Shown in pieces: positions 24,301-30,951 of a DNA stretch of 64,000 nucleotides. The position numbers and the translations under genes were made by a program. The number at the start of each line of letters is the position of its first letter. The stretch's first letter is position 1. The stretch is from Elephas maximus indicus (taxonomy: Eukaryota; Chordata; Mammalia; Proboscidea; Elephantidae): the NCBI RefSeq assembly GCF_024166365.1, contig NC_064836.1:4588001-4652000 (forward strand), given 5' to 3'. A model generated the notes under the pieces. That model did not search any database and had not been told where the DNA came from. It saw only the letters and a program-made list of their open reading frames with translations.

Positions 24301-26851
24301 ATACATATTGTGTGCATTTACATACATTTTTAAAAGAGGAAAATCTAATCCATGGCAACAGAAGTAAGGATAGCTAATGATGGAGTAACACGAGACAGGA
24401 TCTGTAGAAGGCTTCTGGGGTGCTGCTAATATTCTATATCTTTCTCTTGTTGGTGTAAACTTTTCTAAAAATTTATAGATGTATATCAAGATTTTTATAT
24501 TTTTCTATGTATATTATACTTCAATTAAAAAATTACTTAAAAATTTCTACCCTTATGTTGGAGACCTTAAAATCATAAAAGGGCTTAAAAGAAGGGAATT
24601 CTTGAACCACCTGTTAAGTGTTGTGTTGGGAGGAAACAGCAGCAGTCACGGTATAAGAAAGTCATGGTGTAAAAATTCAAACTTCCTCGACTGTGAGAAA
24701 ATAAATTTCTGTTTGTCAAAGCTACCCAATGGTGGTATTTCACTTATACCAGCAGTAAGAAATTAAGTTGGATCATTTGAAGTGTTGGTGATGGTGATGG
24801 GACAATGACCCACACCCTCTTGGAGAAACTGTAACTTGAGACAACTATTCTGGAAAGTAATTTGTCAGTACTTACAGAAATTAAGTACACAAGTTCACTC
24901 GAAATCTATCAATAAACATAGGTCAAAGAAACGTTCACAGAGAAGATGAGGTGATTACACAACAGTATTCTCTTCAGAGTAATTTATAGTTAAGAGAGAA
25001 TTAGGTGTGACTAACAGGCCCTGATGGTGCAGTGGTTATAGAGCTCAGCTGCTAAGCAAAATGTCAGCAGTTCAAATCCACCAGCCACTCCTTGGAAACC
25101 CAATGGGGCAGTTCTACTCTGTCCTATAGAGTCACTATGAGTTAGACTAAAATTAAAGCCAATGGGTTTGGTTTAGTGGTTAACAGCTCCATCATTCGGA
25201 GAGTGAATAAGTAAAATATACGAAATACTATGCAGCAGTTAAGAGCAACAAAGTAGATTCAGCAACGTAGAGAATGTATTCAAATAGTAATGAGTAAAAA
25301 TAAAACCAGAAGATAAAATCTATAGCAAGCTCCCTTTATTGGGATTGTAAAACACATACACAAAACAAGACTCATATTTTCCAAAGCTGTTACATATTTA
25401 AGAATATATTAAACACCTTATAATAATGGGCCCCACTTTGGGGGGGGAAGGGAGGCAGAATGGGATTGGGGATCAGACATAAAGGAGAAAAATGTATAAA
25501 TAGAACAATAGTGAGTGTTTTCATAGGCCAATGATGATTGCGCACCATGAAATGAGAAGTATAATTAACTCCAAAGGGGAGGACCCAAGGGGGCTGTGGG
25601 AAGCAGGGGAATAACGATAGTCCCTGTCTTAAGCAAATTATCTTTTGTGTGTGTGTGTGTGAGGTAAAAGAATTAGAAAATTTAGCTAGAATACTGTAAT
25701 ATTGTATTCTGTAATATTGATTGTATTTGCTGGTTCTTCCCTATTTAGAGAGAAAAATAAAATCAAAGGAAACTATACATGTAAAAATTATCCTATTTTG
25801 GAATTAAATGTATCAAATAAGTTGAATTCCACGTATTTCACTCCCAGAATTTTAATTGCAGGCTTTTTTTTTTTTTTTGGTAGAAACTTTGTAGTAAATT
25901 ATTCAACTAAAAGTCAATCATAGTTTGTTGCATATTTTATTTCAATAAATTCCCTAAGGTATTTATATTAGAAAAGTCTTATTGCTGTGGTTTCCTACTC
26001 TGTATATCCATTCTTGCTGGTGATTAATAACCTACCTGGCTTCTTAACCCTACGGACTAATAACACTGGTAACTGTTTCTAAGCAACCCACACTTGTACA
26101 CTGCCTGCCTCTCACTCTCACACTCATCTTACATGAATCTCACACACTCAACAGCCTGCATATAAATATTTCTGATAGTGCGGGTGTCCATAGGTTTTGG
26201 TTTGCTTGGAAAGTCCTGGTGCACACCGGTTGTTCCAGCATAAGTATTAATACATTACACTTTCATTCTCAGAAATGTCTTTGGATTATCAATTTCTAAC
26301 TACTCCTTAATGACTTCAACCAATTAGTAAGTCATTAGGATAAAAATCATACTGTCAAGAGTCAAACATCTTTCTGATTTGCTTTTTAAACTTTCTACAT
26401 TAAGCTTACCTTGTGAAAAGAATTAAAATTATTCAAATTTTGTTAGCGTTCTAAATGAATTCTAGTATGAAATTAGAACTAAGGTTAAAATGTTACTCCT
26501 AAATAGTGAAAATTCTTTAAAGTACTTAGAATTTGTCTCCTAACCCCCAAAACCTAGAAATGCAAAGGTTTGTTTTAGTTTTTCAAAGTTATGCTATTAT
26601 AAGAATAGTTTACTCTTTTTGCCCAAAGGAAAAAGCCTGTTTAATTACTGTAAGAAATTATAGTTATAAGAATTTTATTTTTATAAAATTGGCATATCAG
26701 ATTTTAAAAGTATAACTCAACTTGTATGAATGTTAGGCTTTCCATTTATATTTTTAGGGAGCAAAGAATTTTAAGAATTAATTTTACCTTCTGCATAGAG
26801 TTCTCCGGAGATGATTAATATGACAATAAAAGCCAAGTCTTTGGACATCAT
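3297..26851 (-). CDS. F13B: Coagulation factor XIII B chain, complete gene (12 coding exons)
   Basis: F13B is the plasma carrier subunit of factor XIII. It is secreted by liver and holds the A-subunit transglutaminase zymogen as an A2B2 tetramer. Coding segments, in order of translation, are 26788-26851, 22969-23169, 20834-21019, 19510-19686, 18945-19121, 16073-16252, 15799-15984, 14183-14365, 10938-11129, 9981-10163, 4533-4746 and 3297-3330. They sum to 1977 nt (658 residues plus stop), close to the human length of about 661. Every intron has GT/AG ends. All boundaries are phase 1 except the last (phase 2). The protein has a signal peptide, then ten sushi domains, each with four cysteines and a conserved Trp-Pro region, then a short tail. 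The first of two adjacent ATGs was taken as start because it has an A at -3. Position directly beside ASPM on the same strand matches the human locus. CFHR genes also encode sushi repeats, but the domain sequences and exon order fit F13B. Confidence 0.97.
3331..4532 (-). other. F13B: F13B intron 11
   Basis: 1.2 kb, AT-rich, with an A17 run at about 3438-3454. No interspersed repeat was recognised. It separates sushi 10 from the short terminal coding exon. Confidence 0.7.
4533..4746 (-). CDS. F13B: F13B exon 11, sushi domain 10
   Basis: The exon is 214 nt, phase 1 to phase 2, with acceptor TTTTTTCAG and donor GTAAGG. It encodes Glu-Pro-Cys-Thr-Leu-Ser-Phe through Tyr-Pro-Arg-Cys-Ile-Gln-Arg-Glu. 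Reading straight through meets a TAA at 4529-4531, inside the donor, which mimics a gene end. The human protein carries about 11 more residues and these are found in exon 12, so the donor is used. The second cysteine is followed by Lys-Arg-Asp, where human has Arg-Gly-Asp. Confidence 0.94.
4747..5736 (-). other. F13B: F13B intron 10, unique part
   Basis: About 1 kb of AT-rich sequence between exon 11 and the RTE insertion, without any recognised gene or repeat. A second part of the same intron (8521-9190) between the RTE and the next SINE is likewise unassigned. Confidence 0.5.
5737..8520. mobile_element. RTE-clade LINE with 5' inversion and 14-bp target duplication
   Basis: One insertion of about 2.75 kb in F13B intron 10. 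The 3' part (5751 to about 7574) is on the minus strand and includes decayed reverse transcriptase with the Tyr-Ala-Asp-Asp codons near 6520 and the tail of AAC repeats. The 5' part (about 7577-8506) is on the plus strand and includes the endonuclease region (8068-8506 is still open). Identical 14-bp copies of ATGAAAATTTAATT flank it at 5737-5750 and 8507-8520. Both reading frames carry stops and frameshifts, so the element is dead. Clade named from the elephant RTE family; search not run. Confidence 0.88.
9195..9400 (+). mobile_element. AfroSINE, older long form
   Basis: A diverged copy with CAGAAAGGTTGGCAGGTCAA, the extra middle segment (CTGGTCAATTTGCTTCTG) and AGTTCTACTCTGCACACACG, ending GTTGACTCAGTGGCAA. 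Confidence 0.7.
9630..9812 (+). mobile_element. AfroSINE, young form with T/G tail
   Basis: A nearly consensus copy from GGAAATCCTGGTGGCG to CAACGGCAGTGGG, followed by a TTTTGTTTTG tail. It lies 168 bp from exon 10 in antisense orientation to F13B. Confidence 0.88.
9981..10163 (-). CDS. F13B: F13B exon 10, sushi domain 9
   Basis: The exon is 183 nt, phase 1 to phase 1, with acceptor TTTCAG and donor GTATGT. It encodes Glu-Tyr-Lys-Gly-Ile-Cys-Thr-Ser-Pro-Pro, an Asn-Gly-Ser sequon, and Met/Ala-Trp-Thr-Thr-Pro-Pro-Leu-Cys-Leu at the end. The sequon matches the second glycosylation site known in human F13B. It sits 168 bp above an AfroSINE in the next intron. Confidence 0.95.
10164..10937 (-). 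other. F13B: F13B intron 9
   Basis: 774 bp. No repeat was recognised with confidence. A C/T-rich stretch at about 10510-10640 encodes only chance ORFs. Confidence 0.6.
10938..11129 (-). CDS. F13B: F13B exon 9, sushi domain 8
   Basis: The exon is 192 nt, phase 1 to phase 1, with acceptor CTTTCAG and donor GTGAAG. It encodes Glu-Pro-Cys-Thr-Val-Asn-Val through Tyr-Pro-Leu-Cys-Val-Lys-Lys. This domain has the divergent form shared with sushi 10: Glu-Pro-Cys start, a Lys-Trp in the middle and Cys-Asp-Arg-Gly-Glu near the end. That suggests sushi 8-9 and 10 arose by duplication. Confidence 0.96.
11347..11555 (-). mobile_element. AfroSINE, older long form
   Basis: A minus-strand copy: AACCTGTTGCCATTGAGTCA at its tail end, the extra CCAGATTGCCAGGC segment, and a degraded tRNA-like head near 11540. 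It lies in F13B intron 8. Confidence 0.75.
11690..12110. repeat. Ancient mammalian interspersed repeat, class uncertain
   Basis: Contains text recurring across mammals (CCCTGCCCTCATGGAGCTTA-like at 11750, CAGTGCAAAGGCCCTGAGG at 11980, GGCCAGAGTGGCTGGAG at 12032). I recognise it as an old repeat but cannot fix the family. Confidence 0.45.
12440..13480 (+). repeat. Old L1 3' region
   Basis: An A-rich text with L1 3'-end phrases: GAATCCTATGCAGCCATTGA at about 13203 and the ensuing TACATAG and GTAATTTTGAAATGC text. Diverged, non-coding, in F13B intron 8. Confidence 0.55.
14183..14365 (-). CDS. F13B: F13B exon 8, sushi domain 7
   Basis: The exon is 183 nt, phase 1 to phase 1, with acceptor TTTTTAG and donor GTAAGA. 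It encodes Glu-Asn-Asn-Glu-Asn-Cys-Lys, the four-cysteine core, Gly-Lys-Trp-Thr-Ser-Pro-Pro-Val-Cys-Leu. Reading through the donor gives an artificial extension of about 30 residues in the intron. Confidence 0.96.
14479..14660 (-). mobile_element. AfroSINE, older long form
   Basis: A minus-strand copy, tail end truncated. It contains CACCAGGTCTTTCTTCCACA and CTTTCACTTAGTAGTGGAG, close to its sister at 15477. Lies in F13B intron 7, which is otherwise without recognised features. Confidence 0.75.
15477..15645 (-). mobile_element. AfroSINE, older long form
   Basis: A minus-strand copy with CACCAGGCCTTTCTTCCAAC, ACCTCTGGGTGCACTCAAAC and CCAACCTTTTGGTCGGCTAA. It ends 154 bp before exon 7. Confidence 0.8.
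15799..15984 (-). CDS. F13B: F13B exon 7, sushi domain 6
   Basis: The exon is 186 nt, phase 1 to phase 1, with acceptor TTTTCAG. The donor GTATCT departs from consensus at +4 to +6. It encodes Glu-Leu-Lys-Glu-Lys-Ile-Ala-Cys through Pro-Pro-Glu-Cys-Ala with four cysteines. Translation in this frame continues past the donor for a few codons, so the end was fixed by phase and by the family pattern. Confidence 0.94.
16073..16252 (-). CDS. F13B: F13B exon 6, sushi domain 5
   Basis: The exon is 180 nt, phase 1 to phase 1. The acceptor is CTTAAG and the donor is the less common GTTAGT. It encodes Gly-Arg-Arg-Asn-Arg-Cys followed by a proline run, four cysteines and Lys-Trp-Thr-Glu-Pro-Pro. It carries an Asn-Tyr-Ser sequon at 16191-16199 that I do not recall in the human domain. 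The intron to exon 7 is only 88 bp. Confidence 0.95.
16350..16872 (+). mobile_element. MaLR-type LTR (MLT1-like)
   Basis: It ends TTTAAGCTGCTAAATTTGTG, GTAACATTGTTATATAGCAG, TAGAAAGCTAAACA, the typical MLT1-like 3' end. The ORFs within it are chance. Left edge estimated. Lies in F13B intron 5. Confidence 0.55.
17076..17570 (-). mobile_element. MaLR-type LTR (MLT1-like), minus strand
   Basis: It begins on the plus strand with TGTATTAGTTTCCTGTTGCA and AAATTACCACA, continues AGTTCCAGAGGCCAGAAGTC, and ends near TTCACAGGTTCCAG and a degraded CA-end. This is the reverse complement of a common MLT1-like LTR. Confidence 0.6.
17655..17862 (+). mobile_element. AfroSINE, older long form
   Basis: Reads GGTTGCATGGCGTTTAAGTG, AGATCAAACCCACCCA, CTGGCTATCTGCTTC, then AATCGACTTGACAGCACCTA. 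The ending ACAGCACCTAACAACC matches the RTE tail closely. Confidence 0.78.
18030..18400 (+). repeat. L2-type LINE fragment
   Basis: Carries L2-like phrases (AAGGCCCAGTTCAAATATTA, ATTTGTCACATTGTAT) in F13B intron 5. A short stretch after it has no recognised content up to exon 5. Confidence 0.5.
18945..19121 (-). CDS. F13B: F13B exon 5, sushi domain 4
   Basis: The exon is 177 nt, phase 1 to phase 1, with acceptor CTCAG and donor GTAATT. It encodes Lys-Leu-Lys-Cys-Ser through Pro-Val-Cys-Glu. The segment around ENGYFHPVKQTYEEGD appears almost unchanged from the human domain as remembered. Sushi 4 lies in the region tied to B-B dimer formation. Confidence 0.96.
19510..19686 (-). CDS. F13B: F13B exon 4, sushi domain 3
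   Basis: The exon is 177 nt, phase 1 to phase 1, with donor GTAAGT. The acceptor follows a long T run. It encodes Glu-Thr-Cys-Leu-Ala-Pro-Glu through Pro-Lys-Cys-Thr. An Asn-Tyr-Ser sequon sits at the position of a known human glycosylation site in this domain. Confidence 0.96.
19796..19972 (+). mobile_element. AfroSINE, intermediate form
   Basis: GACATAGTGATTAAGAGC, GCTGCTAACCAACAGG, the TGGAAACTCTACGGGGCAGT body and CTACTCGACGGCAATGGGTT with a T8 tail. In F13B intron 3. Confidence 0.85.
20266..20482 (+). mobile_element. AfroSINE, older long form with AAC/AGC tail
   Basis: Starts AGGAGCCCTGGTGGTGTCAC, has the long middle (CTGGCAATCTGCTCCC) and ends GACCACACCTAACAACAACA followed by AGCAGCAGC. 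The tail again matches the RTE 3' end. Confidence 0.85.
20834..21019 (-). CDS. F13B: F13B exon 3, sushi domain 2
   Basis: The exon is 186 nt, phase 1 to phase 1, with acceptor CCCTTAG and donor GTATGTG. The peptide starts Lys-Lys-Cys-Thr-Lys-Pro-Asp and carries the usual four cysteines and the Gly-Trp-Ser-Ser-Gln-Pro region before the last cysteine. It was read directly from the minus strand. Confidence 0.95.
21766..21914 (-). mobile_element. AfroSINE, young form
   Basis: CCATCGCCATCGAGTCGTTC at the tail side through GTACTTAACCACTACACCAC and AGGGTTAC at the head. In F13B intron 2. Confidence 0.88.
21955..22112 (-). repeat. MIR fragment
   Basis: A MIR-like order of motifs on the minus strand (GATAAAAACTTAAGTTCAGA, TGGTCAAGCTGGATTCA, CAACCTGACTGCAGAGGTT). 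Diverged. The rest of intron 2 to exon 2 shows nothing recognisable. Confidence 0.45.
22969..23169 (-). CDS. F13B: F13B exon 2, sushi domain 1
   Basis: The exon is 201 nt, phase 1 to phase 1. It encodes Glu-Lys-Ser-Cys through Pro-Arg-Cys-Phe with four cysteines. The acceptor is TTTCAG and the donor GTAAGT. The central stretch with three tyrosines (IAQYYYTFKS) is a strong F13B signature, not shared with complement factor H repeats. Sushi 1 is reported in the family to take part in binding the A subunit. Confidence 0.96.
23440..23710. mobile_element. Old non-autonomous DNA transposon
   Basis: CAGCACTGTCCAATAGAAAT at one end and GTTTTCAATTGCGCAGTTCT at the other form degraded inverted ends; AAGTCTTTGAAATCCAGCA and CAATAGTCACATGTGGTGA are internal phrases seen in a common mammalian element. 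Family not named. In F13B intron 1. Confidence 0.5.
23760..25012 (+). repeat. Old L1 3' region
   Basis: L1 phrases in plus orientation: GGGAAACACAAATTCAAAAT, GATGTGGAGAAACTGGAG, GGAAACAACCTAAATGTTCA, AGTGGAATATAACACAGC. Fragmented and non-coding. A related piece continues after the SINE, at 25180-25400. Confidence 0.7.
25017..25177 (+). mobile_element. AfroSINE inside L1
   Basis: GGCCCTGATGGTGCAGTGG, CAGCAGTTCAAATCCACC, TGGGGCAGTTCTACTCTGTC and a degraded end (CAATGGGTTTGGTTT). Confidence 0.85.
25400..26787 (-). other. F13B: F13B intron 1, promoter-proximal part
   Basis: AT-rich sequence with a short TG repeat at about 25650-25662 and a T16 run at 25864. I recognise no gene or mobile element in it. 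Confidence 0.5.
26788..26851 (-). CDS. F13B: F13B exon 1, signal peptide
   Basis: The exon encodes 21 residues beginning Met-Met-Ser-Lys-Asp, a hydrophobic run of Leu/Ile/Val/Phe, then Gly-Glu-Leu-Tyr-Ala-Glu. A signal-peptidase cut after Tyr-Ala would leave a mature chain starting Glu-Glu-Lys, as in the human protein. The donor is GTAAAAT. It is too short to show up as a long ORF and was found by working upstream from exon 2 in phase 1. Confidence 0.93.
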
Positions 26852-26930
26852 CTTCAATGGCTTGCTTGATTTTTACAATTCTAAAGCACTATGAACTCCT
26901 CATTAAGTACAGAATACTTCTCTTGAGAAA

Positions 26931-26943
26931 GTTAATCATTTAC
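26931..26943 (-). promoter_or_regulatory. F13B: HNF1-like palindrome in the F13B proximal promoter
   Basis: GTTAATCATTTAC matches the HNF1 consensus GTTAATNATTAAC at 12 of 13 positions. It lies 80 to 92 bp upstream of the F13B start codon, a typical spot for a liver promoter element. F13B is made in liver, so HNF1 control makes sense. No clear TATA box was seen. The transcription start is not marked in the sequence and is probably between the start codon and this site. Confidence 0.6.
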
Positions 26944-27599
26944 AACATCTGTTTAAATCCCTTTGTAATGTGAAGTGAGAGCTATTTTTATTTCGTTTAA
27001 AATATTTTCAAATAATGCTAAAATAATACAACTATATTGATTGGCGTTATTTTTCATGCCAGAGTCCAATAAGAACATGATAACTGGTAAGGACATAGTA
27101 GCAGCATAAATAATTAACTCAGACTATTTTTTTTTTATACCAAAAACAGTAAATTCTCAGCTTTATTTCACAACTGAAAGCCCACAGGGTAAAGTTCACT
27201 TGTGGCCATTGATTTCTTTACTACCATTGATCAAGTGAAGAGATGAACTTAGGAACTTGAGATAACAGATCCCTGATGTTAAAATATGGTGTGGTCTAGG
27301 CTGCACTGCTTAAAGAGGAATATGATCTTAACCATCTCAAGCAATGATAGAGTAATATTATTATAGTATGTAATATTTAGAATCTGTACTCTGTGGCAGG
27401 CAATGAGATAAATGCTGTGCTATACTACTATTCATTTATAAAAAAATGTTCTGAATGTCCACCCTGCGCCAGGCCATGTTCTAGTCTTGGCATACAGCAG
27501 TGAAGGAATAGATTAAAATTCCTTCCCTTTTGGAGTTTACATTCTAATCAATTTTAATTTAAACTACAAAATAATACTGTGAGGTGGGAGCTATTTTTA

Positions 27600-28200
27600 T
27601 CCCAATTTTGGAACTCTTTATTGAAATATAGCATATTAACAGAAACAAGCAATACCATAAATGCACAGATCAATGAGTTCTCACAAACTGAACACTTCTG
27701 GGAAACCAGTACCCAAAACAAGAAACAAAACATACCAGCACCCTTCCAATCGCTACCTACCCCATGCCTAATGTTATACAGTATCTTGACTTCTAATATC
27801 CTAGATCAGTTTTGCCTTGTTTTATATTACATAAGGAAACCCTGGTGACGTAGTGGTTAAGAGCTATGGCTGCTAACCAAAAGGTCCGCAGTTCAAATCC
27901 ACCAGATGCTCCTTGGAAACTCTATGGGGCAGTTCTACTCTGTGCTATAGGGTCACTATGAGTTGGAATCAATTTGACAGCAGTGGGTTTTGGTTTATAT
28001 TACATAAATGAAACTATATAGTATATGCCCAGCTTCTTTTCTTTTAACAATTTGTTTGTGAGATTTGTCCATATTTTGAGGTGTAGCAGATAATTCTCTA
28101 TTATCCTATTGTGTGAATATGCCACAGAGCATCTACCTATTCTACTTTTCATGGACATTTACGTGAATTGCAGCTTAGGGACATAATATGACCGATCTCT
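27600..28200 (-). repeat. Old L1 3' region, minus strand, split by a SINE
   Basis: CTTTATTGAAATATAGCATA, ATCAATGAGTTCTCACAAAC, TCTGTGAGATTTGTCCATA-like and ATGGACATTTACGTGAATTG are the reversed L1 3'UTR phrases seen in many mammals. The AfroSINE at 27835-27993 interrupts it. Confidence 0.65.
27835..27993 (+). mobile_element. AfroSINE with 14-bp target duplication
   Basis: A clean copy flanked by TTTATATTACATAA at 27821-27834 and 27994-28007. The perfect duplication gives exact ends and proves a retroposed insertion into the L1. Confidence 0.95.
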
Positions 28201-28514
28201 GCTTATTTTTCAATAATTTTCTAACTTGAAAAATTTCAAACATACCCTCCACCTAGATCCTACCACTAACCTTTTAAATCACATATTTACCAATCTATCC
28301 AGCCATCTTTTTCTTTTTTTTTTTTTTGACACATTTCAAGGTAAATTTCAAATATCTATACATGCCCCCCTAAATACTTAAGCAAACTTATCTGTATGCA
28401 TTGCCTATCTGCATTACACATGCACACAGGCTGTGTCTTAAACTTCCAGACAGCCATAAAAAAATAAGACATTAACTATTAACTATAAGGCATTAACTAT
28501 TCCTTGGGTACTAT

Positions 28515-29490
28515 GTTCATCTGTGATTGAGCTGGACACATGAGACACTTATACAGTGTTGGCAAAGTGAAAGTCAATATTATTTATAGAAAGCAAATGA
28601 TAACCAACATATTTTCAAACGGGAAATGCTTACCCTTCCCCAAATTACCCGTGTCCATTCTTATGTTGCTGGGCAGGCACACCATGGTTCAGGTCAGATG
28701 CTGTGTTCACATCATCACTACTTCTGGTTACCAATACACTGCTTTGGAGGCCTGCATGGCTCCAGAGGCTTCTGCTTTGCCACTTGCTGGCCTATGCTGC
28801 TGGCTCCTGCTATGCTCCCAGGCCTGCGGTGCTCTCTTACTGCCACGCTACCCAGCCTAATGCTGCCCAGGGTGGGGAGGCACGCAGGTCCTACGTGGGG
28901 CACGCTCAGGCTTCCCTTGTTCTACACAAGTGTTACAGCTCTTTTAGCTCCACTGGCAAGCCTCCTGCCCAGAGACATCCAGCTCTGTCCTGCTGTAGGA
29001 AGTCTCCTCAACAGGATCTTCTGAGCACACTCAAACTTCTGCCCTGCATGGCAAGTGTTACAACTCTTTTAGCTCCTCTGACAAGCCTCCTGCCAAAGGC
29101 ACTTAGCTCTCCGTGGGCTGACAAGCCCTCTGCCGCTGTCTCTACCCATATTCAGTGTTACTGTGCTATCTTCTGGGTCTAGGAGGCTCTCAGTGCAGGA
29201 ACTCCGGATCTTTGGTCCAAAAGATGTGCTCTGCTTCAGACGCTTATTGATGGTAGTGATGTCTCCCCAACCTCTGTAGGATTGGCCCTTTTATAAGCCT
29301 ACTCCTTGTGAATTTCATGGCATGGGTCTCTGGCTGGGACCATGAACTGACCAATCTGCTTGGTGGACTGCAAGTCATTCAGTTTGCATAGTGAATTGAC
29401 CAATCCCTTGCAAGACTGTGGCCCAACCAATCATTTTTGGGAGAGTTAGAAGACCATGGTTAGAAAAGCCATATAAAAGCAATTCATTGC
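28515..29490 (-). mobile_element. Putative solo LTR, GC-rich, family unknown
   Basis: A block more GC-rich than its neighbours. On the minus strand it has a TATAAAA at 29289-29295 preceded by ATTGG-type motifs, a GC-rich middle, and an A-rich end near 28577. Two imperfect copies of GTGTTACARCTCTTTTAGCT lie 125 bp apart (28930 and 29055). Overlapping ORFs on both strands (28540-29182) look like chance openings in GC-rich text. No target duplication was identified. Confidence 0.42.
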
Positions 29491-29529
29491 ACCACAATAT
29501 CATTAACTAGAGTTCAATATTTGCTCACA

Positions 29530-29890
29530 TTCTTTCAATGTGAACTTGACAAAGCAATGCACAAATCTTAAGTAGACATTCTGAGTTTTGAACAATGCAT
29601 ATACCTGTATACCTTAAACTTTTATATTGCCATCATCCAAGAAAGTCCCTACATGCTCCTTTCTACTCAGTCCCTACACTCCACTTGCCTCAGAGGCAAG
29701 TGCTTTTCTAATTTTCCCACCATATATATTATATGCCTGTTCTAGAACTGCATATAAATAGAATCATGCAATAAGTACTCTTTCTTGTAAGGTTTCTTCT
29801 CTACTCAGTACAATGTTTTTGGATTCATCTATGTTGTCGTGTGTACCAGTAACTCATTACTTTTTATTACTCGCTTTTACAAAAAAATAC
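29530..29890 (-). repeat. Old L1 3' region, minus strand
   Basis: Reversed L1 3'UTR phrases: GCCTGTTCTAGAACTGCATA, AAATAGAATCATGCAATAAG, GGATTCATCTATGTTGTCGT. A MIR fragment follows at about 29885-29970. Confidence 0.65.
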
Positions 29891-30049
29891 ACTGAAGTTT
29901 AGAGAGTGTTGAAATTGAAGAGGTTTGTCAAAGATCACCCAGCTAGCAAGCGTTAGAGCCAGAATTCAAAGAAAATTATTTTTAAAAAGGTAAATATTTT
30001 AAAATAATTATCTAAGTTTTTAACGAGTTAAAATTTACTAGTATCTACT

Positions 30050-30438
30050 TGTTATGGATTTAATTGTGTCTCCCAGAAATATGTGTTGTAAATCCTAAAC
30101 TCTATGCCTGTGGTTATACTTACCTTTGGGAATAGTTTGTTATGATAATGAGGTAGGATTAGTGTAGTGTGTATCCTGAGTCAATCTGTTTTGAGATATA
30201 AAGAGATCAAGCCAGCAGAAATGGGGTTAGATAGATACCAAGATACATGGAGATCTCCGAGGAACCAGGAAGCAGAAGCTAAAGAGACAAGGACCTTCCT
30301 CCAGAGCTGACGTAGACAGAAAGCCTCTCCCTATAGCTGGCACCCTAAATTTAAACTTCTAGCCAACTGTGAGAAAATAAATTTCTGTTTGTTAAAACTA
30401 CCTACTTGTGGTATTTCTGTTATTGCAGACTAGATAAC
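30050..30438 (+). mobile_element. 5' LTR of a MaLR-type provirus
   Basis: Starts TGTTATGGATTTAATTGTGT and ends TGGTATTTCTGTTATTGCAG, ACTAGATAACTA. It is followed, after an inserted LTR, by an internal region that begins like MaLR internals. About 390 bp. ERVL-MaLR elements have no complete coding genes of their own. Confidence 0.75.
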
Positions 30439-30951
30439 TATCTTAGTCATCTAGTGCTGCCCTAACAGAAATACCACAAGTGGATGGCTTTAACAAAGAG
30501 AAATTTATTTTCTCACAGCCTTACAAGTCCAAATTCAGGACATTAGCTCCAGGGGAATGGTTTCTCTCTCTCTTGGCTCTGGAGGAAGGTCCTTGTCCTC
30601 AATCTTCCCCTGGTCGAGGAGCTTCTCAGGTGCAGGGACCCCGTGTCTAAAGGATGTACTCTGCTCCTGGTGCTGCTTTCTTGGTGGTATGAGGCCCCCC
30701 ACTCTCTGCTTGTTTCTCTTTCCTTTTACCTCTAAAGAGGTAAAAGGTGGTGCAGGCCACAACCCAGGGAAACTCTCTTTACATTGGGTTAGGGAGGTGA
30801 CCTGAGTAAGGGTGGTGTTACAATCCCACCCTAATCCTCTTAACATAAAATTACAGTCACAAAATGGAGCACAACCACACAATACTGGGAATCATGGCCT
30901 AACCAAGTTGATACACACATTTGTTCGGGGGACATAATTCTATCCATGACA
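30439..30951 (-). mobile_element. MaLR-type LTR inserted in inverted orientation
   Basis: Reverse complement of the same LTR family as 55975-56505: starts TATCTTAGTCATCTAGTG and ends CTATCCATGACA. Flanks ATAAC (30434-30438) and ATAAT (30952-30956) look like a 5-bp target duplication with one change. It landed at the right edge of the 5' LTR. Confidence 0.8.

Noticed and set aside
28540-29182. Three overlapping plus-strand ORFs of 106 to 159 codons
   Set aside because: They overlap in different frames, start at arbitrary ATGs, match no family I know and lie in a GC-rich block that looks like an LTR.
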